Shown piece by piece: positions 13,184 through 19,482 of a stretch of DNA of 20,925 nt (its first letter is position 1; the number at the start of each line of letters is the position of its first letter). The DNA comes from an uncultured Gammaproteobacteria bacterium. Its GTDB lineage: Bacteria > Pseudomonadota > Gammaproteobacteria > SZUA-140. The DNA lies in contig CALZMY010000104.1 of assembly GCA_945788675.1 (NCBI GenBank), positions 1 to 20,925 of the forward strand, in the 5' to 3' direction. The notes beneath the pieces were generated by a model, which made no database searches, had not been told where the DNA came from, and saw only the letters and a program-made list of their open reading frames with translations. Both the position numbers and the translations under genes were made by a program.

Positions 13184-14644
13184 TCAGAACATAACGTCGA
13201 GCCTACGCGTCTGTTTAGCAATCGCTATTTTCACCACGCGAATTTTTGCTAATGCGATATCCCTACGGGCGACCTTATCGGGAGGGCTTAACACGGTGCC
13301 AAGTGCTGTTTCAGCGTGCTCAGCTCGATCCTGATATTGCCCCAATCGAGCATACTCACGATCTTGCCGCGCGATACGCTGGTTGACGAGCGCCGCATCG
13401 GTGGAGGTCATTGACGCTTCCTCAGTCTCTTCTAAAGCGTTTATTCTCGCTGTACTATCTGCCACTCGAGCAACAACTCTATCCACTTCAGTTTCCTGTG
13501 AAGCTAAAATATCCTCTGTGGTGTGAACTCCCTCAGGTAAATCTATTTCGAATGGATTCCATTCAGCACGCGGATCTGCGCGTAACTGGCCGTCCCATAT
13601 TACCGCGGCTTTGGGCCCCGCTGGTGTCATAAAAAAGTAGGCCCCCATAAAACCAACATAGGCCAACTCCCCGACTTGTCCTTCCCATCGCTTTTCGGCT
13701 TCATTGATGGTGTAGTAAACAATGTTACCTCTTGGATGTGCTTGCGTTCGGCCTTTGGTAAGGGTGATCTCTGCTGCTGCAATTTTATCTGCCGTTAGTG
13801 CGGTGATCTGTCCATGCCGCATACTCACAAGACCGGCGCCAACCGCTTCGGTCGATTCCTCTACAATCGTGCCGACACCGCCCAGTGCACCCTCAAGCGA
13901 GCTTATGATACCAGCCCACTGCTCTTGTTCGGCAGGAGGGTAAATGGTGACAAATTTAGGCAGTGATGCAGCATCGTTGACATCAAATTTATGGCTCACA
14001 TCAACCGCTTTCAACCTTGGGCTTACCGCCGCCACGGCGGCAGCCCTGTTTGCTTTGATTACTCCGATATGCGCCTTCCAGTCAACGTCTTCCCCGCTTG
14101 AGTTCGCGCCGGTGTACGCCATGTATTGGCCATTGACCGGGCCGTGACACCCCTGTTCTCTGAGACTCCCGGCTAAATCTTCATCTAATGCTAATTGAAT
14201 GGGAAGCGCCGTTTTTGTGCTGAGTATCTTTGAGTCGGCTTTCTTACGTTGTAGCGTGCTGTCGTCAGGTTGCAATTGCGTATTGCTTGCTGCATTTAAT
14301 GCTGCGGCACCCATGACATCCGCTTCTGATTCCAGTTCAGCACTATCATTTATATTGATACTACCCTTCATTTGAAGCGTTGGCTTTACCCTGCCTTGCT
14401 TCGCTTGTGGGGCATTTTGGACAATGCCCTGTAAAGCCTTCAATTGCGCAGCCTGAAGACTATTATTCATCATTGCTTGCAGCCTTCTTTGAGCAACAGC
14501 CTCAGGTCGATTGTCTACAAACTGTGACGTAGACTCACCACTGCTCTGTTTTTGGGAAGGCTCATTCGCAATGGATTGGCTTTTATTTTTATCTTTTTTA
14601 TCAGCGTAAGTATTCACATTATTCCTTTTCAAGTCTTCGTCCAT
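13184..14644 (-). CDS. Putative eCIS-type effector with phosphothreonine-lyase-like domain
   Basis: An ATG at 14642-14644 gives 486 residues; a TTG 9 bases upstream is an alternative. Numbers here count from that TTG. No signal peptide is present. Residues 1-40 are polar. Residues 45-85 (FVDNRPEAVAQRRLQAMMNN, then QLKALQGIVQNAPQAKQ) and 94-119 (LQMKGSININD, ELESEADVMGAAAL) resemble leaders of DUF4157-type proteins tied to extracellular contractile injection systems, but the HExxH protease itself is absent. Residues about 190-315 carry DWKAHIG (Lys193, His195), SHKFDV (Lys222), KFVTIYP (233-239) and LVSMRHG (Arg279). These are in the order and spacing of the SpvC/OspF and LanL phosphothreonine-lyase fold. 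Residues about 385-480 are a charged helical tail. The lyase assignment is inference. The gene stands alone, with no secretion or immunity genes beside it. Confidence 0.6.
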   Translation of the reverse strand: MDEDLKRNNVNTYADKKDKNKSQSIANEPSQKQSSGESTSQFVDNRPEAVAQRRLQAMMNNSLQAAQLKALQGIVQNAPQAKQGRVKPTLQMKGSININDSAELESEADVMGAAALNAASNTQLQPDDSTLQRKKADSKILSTKTALPIQLALDEDLAGSLREQGCHGPVNGQYMAYTGANSSGEDVDWKAHIGVIKANRAAAVAAVSPRLKAVDVSHKFDVNDAASLPKFVTIYPPAEQEQWAGIISSLEGALGGVGTIVEESTEAVGAGLVSMRHGQITALTADKIAAAEITLTKGRTQAHPRGNIVYYTINEAEKRWEGQVGELAYVGFMGAYFFMTPAGPKAAVIWDGQLRADPRAEWNPFEIDLPEGVHTTEDILASQETEVDRVVARVADSTARINALEETEEASMTSTDAALVNQRIARQDREYARLGQYQDRAEHAETALGTVLSPPDKVARRDIALAKIRVVKIAIAKQTRRLDVMF

Positions 14645-14994
14645 AACAAACAAAATTAATAATAAAAAGGAGTGGAGAAATTAAATTTTTACCTTTCCAT
14701 CAGCCTTTATTCTTTTCCACGGCCTGCCTCGCGTTACTTACCCTAATTTCACATCCATTTAGCATAGGCTCCTTTCGGTTGCGGTCATTGAGAGGAAATC
14801 GACGACCCTTTTGATTTTAGATAAAAGTCAGACAAGCATAGCAAAAAAATGACGAGCCGCCTTATCTACTCATAAATCGTTACATTCACTTGCGCTAACG
14901 CAGACCAGTCGTTATATAAGTAAGGTGCTATGAATTTTACTTATTGCACTCTACGGACTATCGTTATTATTACTATCAGTTTTGGAGTATCACC
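14645..14994. other. Divergent intergenic region between the effector-like gene and glpE
   Basis: These 350 bp separate the start codons of the effector-like gene (-) and glpE (+). They hold the predicted glpE promoter (14890-14918). On the minus strand a 21-codon ORF (14700-14765, MLNGCEIRVSNARQAVEKNK) follows AAAGGAG with only 3 bases before its ATG; it is unsupported by any homology I know. No clear promoter or Shine-Dalgarno precedes the effector-like gene. Confidence 0.4.
14890..14918 (+). promoter_or_regulatory. Predicted sigma-70 promoter of glpE
   Basis: TTGCGC (14890-14895) and TATATA (14913-14918) are separated by exactly 17 bp. Transcription would start near 14925, giving a leader of about 70 bases before the TTG start of glpE. 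Confidence 0.4.
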
Positions 14995-15297
14995 TTGTCA
15001 TTTCAACATATTAGTATTGATGATTTTAAAACCTTATCTCGCGAAAAATCGATAACATTAATTGATATTCGAGATGCGCAATCCTTCGCAACAGGTCATA
15101 TTGAACATGCAATTCATATTAGTGATGCCAATGTCGCTGATTTTATCGCTCAGGCAGACCTGGATAAACCGCTGGTGGTATGTTGCTATCATGGCAACAG
15201 CAGCCAGGGTGCCGCCGATTATTTCAGCCATCAGGGTTTTGAAGAAACCTATAGTCTGAACGGCGGTTATACAGACTGGCTACAACAAAAAGCTTGA
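14995..15297 (+). CDS. glpE: Thiosulfate sulfurtransferase GlpE (single-domain rhodanese)
   Basis: The start is taken as TTG at 14995: GGAG lies at 14984-14987, 7 bases upstream, and the resulting 100-residue protein (MSFQHISIDDFKTL) matches GlpE length and N-terminus. The in-frame ATG at 14944 would add 17 unlikely Tyr-rich residues. The rhodanese features are LIDIRDAQSFATGHI and the active-site loop CYHGNSSQGAA, with catalytic Cys64; the loop is nearly identical to E. coli GlpE. The enzyme moves sulfane sulfur from thiosulfate to cyanide or to thiol acceptors such as thioredoxin in the cytoplasm. It is monocistronic here, away from glycerol genes. Confidence 0.9.
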   Translation: MSFQHISIDDFKTLSREKSITLIDIRDAQSFATGHIEHAIHISDANVADFIAQADLDKPLVVCCYHGNSSQGAADYFSHQGFEETYSLNGGYTDWLQQKA

Positions 15298-15322
15298 TAC
15301 ATACTCTAAAGATTACATGTAG

Positions 15323-15351
15323 CCTGGGCTGAGCTTATAGCGAAACCCAGG
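15323..15351. repeat. REP-like hairpin after glpE
   Basis: CCTGGG...CCCAGG arms with inner GC/GC pairs: 12-base imperfect arms at 15323-15334 and 15340-15351 around TTATA. The layout (GTAGCCTGGG...GCGAAACCCAGGGGATT) resembles common REP sequences of proteobacteria. It lies between convergent genes and may also act as a terminator. Confidence 0.45.
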
Positions 15352-15470
15352 GGATTAAGATAGATAGTCTATATAATTGCCCGATTAGATTATGTGAACG
15401 GAAGATCGGGGGCAAAGCACAGGCTCCACTTTTTATAATCCCATGCTGCACTCTAACCCTGAATTTTATT

Positions 15471-17174
15471 CTACTTAGCCTTGCCCTTTTGTCCCTGTTC
15501 TTTCTCATTCATCATCTGCACCAGATTAGATGCCCCCAGAATTGCAGCCGCTCCTTCAAAGCCACCTGTTTGTCCCATTACCTGTACCATTGGTACCTTA
15601 ATGATATCTGGCTGATCTTTGGCAATCGCCAGCGATTCTTTTAACATCTGCAACTGCAAAGTCCGGTCTTCTCCTAAAACCTCTACCTGCGCCTTCTGGC
15701 CTTTAGCAATCTCAATCAACTTGAGTTTTTCACCCTCACCTTCCAGTTTCAAACGTGTCTTTTGATGCTCCGCGGCCTGCTTCTCGATTTCCGCCTTAAC
15801 GAGGATCTTCTGTTGGTCCGCCGTGGCTCGATCTCGCTCAACTTTGATACGCTCTCCCTGAGCGGCCTGTTCTTCTCGATAAGTTTGTTGCAGCTGTGTC
15901 GCCAGTTGTTTTCTCAACGTCGCTACCAATAATTCAGGCGGAATAGCAGGCTCTCCAAGACGAACCTCTTGAATGGTCACGCCCGCTTTTTTTGCCTCAC
16001 CGACAATGACCTCCTCCAGGAGCGAGGCAAGTTCATCGCGCTTTTCTACAAAGTCCAATACCTTACGATCACGCGAACCACCAATGGTGCGTAAGATATC
16101 GCGTATCGCCGGGGTTACAATAAGGTTTTCAACGTCATCAATACTCCCCACCGAGGCGACAACTTTAGGCGCATCTTTGGGATAGACCTGCGTAATCACC
16201 CTCAACTCAACTGGAAAGGTCCACCCCTCTACCCGAACGTTGATCGCCTGGTCTGCCGCATCCTTAGGCACTGGAATCTGCTTTTTTGTTTCAAGCTGAG
16301 TAATCGAACCGTTATCTTCAACCTTCAAATTAATGATGCGTTGAGTATAGCCGCCTTTGTATGCCCATGTTTGCACTCTGGTTGGAATGATAGTGGGAAC
16401 ATACGCCTTTGGATTAAGGTAGTAGCGTCCCGGCGTCAACGGTATATCCCACACCCCGATACAACCCTTTGGCACAATCGGGGTTGCGACATTGGCATCC
16501 GCCTTACCCTTGGAGGCGGCTATCGGGTCTGGACAGTTCTCGCTCTCCTGCACATTTGAACGAATCACGGCCACCTGCCCCGTAGGAACATCCAGTGCAT
16601 CCATCGCTTTCACCTGAAACAGATAGTGATTTAAGCGATATTTTCCTGGGCGTAGCACTGTCAACTGTGGCCCTTTCTGTCCGTTTCCTTCTGTCAAATA
16701 ATGCCTGGCATCAAGCATCTGTTCAAATTGATCATCCTGCCAGGCTTCAGCAATAAACTGCCCTTCACGCAGTGGCTTGCCATCTTTAGTGGTGACGAAC
16801 CCCAGCGAACCATCTGGAATTTCGATGATGGGTAGCTCTTCAACATCATAGATCACTCGTACAAAAGGGATAAAATGAAAACCTGGACCAAGGATATCCG
16901 CCTGAGGGCCTTTCTCTCCGTTTACTGAAATAATATGCCCCGGTGGCAGATCGGCTGCCAGATAGATCCGTTTAAGATGACCAGTGCCATCTGAATCAAT
17001 GATCACAAATGAGCGTGTGATAAATCCAACAAACCCCGCAACGATGATGATCTTGGCTGCCAGACCAGGCTTAATTTTAAATTTCTGCTCAACAAACTCA
17101 CCCACCGGCCCTACCCGGGTCAACATCAGGATACCCAGGAATATAGCGAGAATTGAAAGACCTACTGTTATCAT
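15471..17174 (-). CDS. SPFH/band 7 (flotillin-like) membrane protein
   Basis: A 567-residue protein with two N-terminal hydrophobic helices (about residues 2-20 and 40-56), then an extended SPFH/PHB region containing GPGFHFIPFVRVIYDVEELP, VPTGQVAVIRS, LTPGRYYLNPKAYVPTIIPTRVQTW and VEGWTFPVELRVITQVYP, with ILRTIGGSRDRKVLDFVEKRDEL and IPPELLVATLRKQLATQLQQ after it. About residues 430-500 form a charged coiled coil (ERDRATADQQ, KAEIEKQAAEHQKTRLK), as in flotillins and YqiK-type proteins. Such proteins assemble into large membrane rings or patches and organise membrane domains. The bacterial partner is often an NfeD protein, but none is in the window. AAGGAA, 7 bases before the ATG, supports the start. 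It is a lone gene. Confidence 0.85.
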   Translation of the reverse strand: MITVGLSILAIFLGILMLTRVGPVGEFVEQKFKIKPGLAAKIIIVAGFVGFITRSFVIIDSDGTGHLKRIYLAADLPPGHIISVNGEKGPQADILGPGFHFIPFVRVIYDVEELPIIEIPDGSLGFVTTKDGKPLREGQFIAEAWQDDQFEQMLDARHYLTEGNGQKGPQLTVLRPGKYRLNHYLFQVKAMDALDVPTGQVAVIRSNVQESENCPDPIAASKGKADANVATPIVPKGCIGVWDIPLTPGRYYLNPKAYVPTIIPTRVQTWAYKGGYTQRIINLKVEDNGSITQLETKKQIPVPKDAADQAINVRVEGWTFPVELRVITQVYPKDAPKVVASVGSIDDVENLIVTPAIRDILRTIGGSRDRKVLDFVEKRDELASLLEEVIVGEAKKAGVTIQEVRLGEPAIPPELLVATLRKQLATQLQQTYREEQAAQGERIKVERDRATADQQKILVKAEIEKQAAEHQKTRLKLEGEGEKLKLIEIAKGQKAQVEVLGEDRTLQLQMLKESLAIAKDQPDIIKVPMVQVMGQTGGFEGAAAILGASNLVQMMNEKEQGQKGKAK

Positions 17175-17250
17175 TTATTTTCCTTATTTATGTTATTAGG
17201 CGGATCTGCATTACAGCAGTAAATTATCCCGTCGATTTCCGAAACAACTC

Positions 17251-17554
17251 TTATTCATTAAAATAAACCCGATTCCCCAGCCCACTGTTCGCCACCACGA
17301 TATCCAGATCCCCATCGCTATCCACATCACTCAAAGCAATAGAGATACTGTTGTTCATGCCCATCGCCAGGCCGCTATCGGTGAAGTTATCCGCACCCCT
17401 GACCATCATTAGCGACCACCATATCAAGATCTCCATCACTATCGATGTCTCCAGGGCGAATTTCGGAACTGTTATTCTTACCAAGCGACTGAAGCGAATC
17501 TGTGAAGCCACCCAGGCTATTATTCATAAAAACCTGATTATCTGCCCGGAGCAT
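17251..17554 (-). pseudogene. Remnant of an FG-GAP/VCBS-repeat protein, frameshifted
   Basis: Two adjacent repeat units are readable in different frames. From the ATG at 17554 one frame gives DNQVFMNNSLGGFTDSLQSL, then DIDSDGDLDMVVANDGQGCG and a stop. After a shift of one base near 17397 the second frame continues ADNFTDSGLAMGMNNS, DVDSDGDLDIVVANSG and ends RVYFNE (stop at 17251). The DSDGDLD loops are the calcium-binding motif of FG-GAP/VCBS beta-propeller repeats found in surface and adhesion proteins. The rest of the gene, its signal peptide and further repeats are absent. The IS1182 element begins about 150 bp upstream, but I could not recognise more of this gene on the far side of it. 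Confidence 0.7.
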
Positions 17555-17692
17555 TCAGGCTCAGAGTAAAAACTCTCACTTCCTGATGTCCACTATGCGG
17601 CAAACAACACCGTGGAAGCCACAGAGACCGCTTCGGATCGAATTCCGCCACTATATATCACCCCACTATTTCTCTTCGCATTAAGCCCGTAA

Positions 17693-17702
17693 GGCGCAAT
17701 AA
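17693..17702. repeat. Left arm of the REP-like palindrome split by the IS
   Basis: GGCGCAATAA here and TTATTGACGCC at 19348-19358 are inverted copies of each other with a one-base difference. Joined without the IS they would form a hairpin-capable repeat like the common GGGCGTCAATAAGCG elements, so the IS appears to have inserted in its loop. Confidence 0.5.
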
Positions 17703-17707
17703 CCAAC

Positions 17708-19341
17708 GAGACTGTGAAAGTATTTGTCTTTACGTATTCAGGCATGATGCCAGACTGGCGTAACTTCAATAATACTTAGAAAACAACCCAGGTAAGCCAA
17801 AAAATGACTTAGCAGCGACTAGTTTGATTGCAATAAGCTATAAACTGCTTAATACCGAGTAGATTTATCACTCGGGTAAAGTTATAAGTCATTGCCATCA
17901 GGCTCCACTCACCTCTTACCTTGGCCAAACCACGCAATAGAAAATGATCCCAACCCGCTCTTCGCTTTAGCGTGCCGAATGGATGCTCCACTGCACTGGA
18001 CCTTTCCCGCATGATTCTGGGGTAGCTAGCCATACGCTCACGATGTACATCCAATATATCTTCGTATTCTCCCCGCGATATTCGTCTATTTTTACTTTTA
18101 GGCGGGAGACACTGCTCACGAATAGCACAGCGACGACAGTTGGATTTAAGGCTAGCGTAGCATTGCTGCCACTGATTGTTTTGGTAATGGGGTTTGCTTG
18201 TCGGTTTTAATATGCATTTGGCTGGGCAATGAAAAACATCTTGCTCTGCATCATATTGAAAATCTGCACGTTTAAAGCGCGTATTTTTTGCCGACTTTCT
18301 TTTTGGCTCTGGTACATAGGGTGTGATTTTATCATCAAGACAAGCTTTAATTTGTGCCCCTTTGTAGTAACCCGCGTCTGCCAACACCTCAATATGCGCT
18401 ACCTGTAGTGCTTCACGTGCCTGTTGAGCCATTGGATATAGCTGTTCAAGATCCGTTGGGTCGGTGGTTACTTCTGTGGCTATTAGCAAGTGGTGCTTAC
18501 TGTCAGAAACAATTTGGACATTATAACCTTGTGTTTTTTGTCCTCGCTTACTCAGCAGTCGGGCATCATTATCCACGGTCGATCGCTGAGTCCTTCCCTC
18601 AGATTCCAGCCCTTGTAACTGAGTGAGTTTCTCCTGCTTTTTTTCACGTAGGGCTTTCAATTTCTCAGCTAAATCAGGATCATCTTTTAGCGCACCATCG
18701 ATAGGTTCTTCTTTATCTGACTGATCCAGCTGAGCCAGCCATGCTTCAATGCTGGCGTCCAACTGATTGATTTCACGATTAAGCCCTTTGACAGTGATAA
18801 AGCTCCTGGCACTCACATTACCTTTAAAAAAGCTACCATCAACCGCCACCCGCTCACCGCCAAACAATGCCAGTTCCCTGCACATCAGGATAAAGTGCCG
18901 GTGCGTACGCCGTAGCGCGTGACTATTATCTTTTCTGAAATCCGCAATCGTTTTATAGCTAGGGACTAATTTTTGTAACAACCACATCACTTCAATATTC
19001 CTATGGCACTCTTTTTCCAAAAGACGACTACTACGAACCCTATTTAGATAACCGTAAAGATAAAGCTTTAATAAGATTTGTGGTGAGTAGGCAGGCTGTC
19101 CTGCGGCATTGATATTGATTTGAGTTTTACTAAACCCCAGCGCTGATAAATCCAGTGATTCCACATAGGCATCGATGGCACGTACGGGGTTGGTTTCTGA
19201 GAGATATTCTTCCAAACGTTCTGGGAATAATATCGCTTGCTCTCGGCTTTCACCGCATTTATAGCGTCGATGATTCATGTTTTATCGCATGGCTGTGAAT
19301 ATGCCTGTAGTATAAATCTAAATGAATACTTTCACAGTCTC
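17708..19341 (-). mobile_element. Complete IS1182-family insertion sequence
   Basis: It is bounded by perfect 17-bp inverted repeats GAGACTGTGAAAGTATT (17708-17724) and their complement (19325-19341), giving 1634 bp, normal for the family. It contains one intact transposase gene. No direct repeat of the target is visible. Instead, the element sits between the arms of a palindrome (17693-17702 and 19348-19358), in line with the known preference of IS1182 members for palindromic targets. Both ends and the transposase look intact, so the element may still be active. Confidence 0.85.
17809..19278 (-). CDS. IS1182-family DDE transposase
   Basis: A full-length 489-residue transposase. The N-terminal region (AAGQPAYSPQILLKLYLYGY, RSSRLLEKECHRNIEVMWLL, YKTIADFRKDN) is the IS1182-type DNA-binding part. 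The DDE catalytic residues are Asp147 (VAVDGSFF), Asp301 (VLADAGYYKGA) and Glu431 (ERSSAVEHPFGTLKRRAG). A cysteine cluster at residues 351-390 (CPAKC, CRRCAIREQC) forms the zinc-ribbon-like insertion typical of the family, followed by RGEYEDILDVHRERM. No frameshift or internal stop is present. The enzyme acts on the two 17-bp ends of its own element. Confidence 0.93.
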   Translation of the reverse strand: MNHRRYKCGESREQAILFPERLEEYLSETNPVRAIDAYVESLDLSALGFSKTQININAAGQPAYSPQILLKLYLYGYLNRVRSSRLLEKECHRNIEVMWLLQKLVPSYKTIADFRKDNSHALRRTHRHFILMCRELALFGGERVAVDGSFFKGNVSARSFITVKGLNREINQLDASIEAWLAQLDQSDKEEPIDGALKDDPDLAEKLKALREKKQEKLTQLQGLESEGRTQRSTVDNDARLLSKRGQKTQGYNVQIVSDSKHHLLIATEVTTDPTDLEQLYPMAQQAREALQVAHIEVLADAGYYKGAQIKACLDDKITPYVPEPKRKSAKNTRFKRADFQYDAEQDVFHCPAKCILKPTSKPHYQNNQWQQCYASLKSNCRRCAIREQCLPPKSKNRRISRGEYEDILDVHRERMASYPRIMRERSSAVEHPFGTLKRRAGWDHFLLRGLAKVRGEWSLMAMTYNFTRVINLLGIKQFIAYCNQTSRC

Positions 19342-19482
19342 TATCGCTTATTGACGCCCTACTTTGTGCGCCTTATTTGTTGATCCCTTAATCTCGCACA
19401 TATACTGCTCGTCAAGTGGCGGTGAAAAATACCGCTCCTGCAAGACATGCCCTTTCCTGGTCACGCGCTCGGAGTTGGCTGC
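19342..19482. repeat. REP-like right flank of the IS
   Basis: The right arm TTATTGACGCC (19348-19358) is followed by GTGCGCCTTATTTG (about 19367), again similar to the GGCGCAATAA motif left of the IS. This suggests two or more clustered REP-like units. No ORF is supported here. Confidence 0.4.

Noticed and set aside
14944..14994. ATG start for glpE at 14944
   Set aside because: It would add 17 Tyr-rich residues absent from GlpE proteins, while TTG at 14995 has GGAG 7 bases upstream and restores the family N-terminus.
17571..17707. Possible coding remnants between the FG-GAP fragment and the IS
   Set aside because: Short open stretches exist in two frames, but neither continues the FG-GAP repeat nor resembles a family I know.
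19419..19435. GCGGT...ACCGC hairpin as terminator of the CTERM gene
   Set aside because: A stem of only five pairs with a 7-base loop and no U-run is too weak to call.
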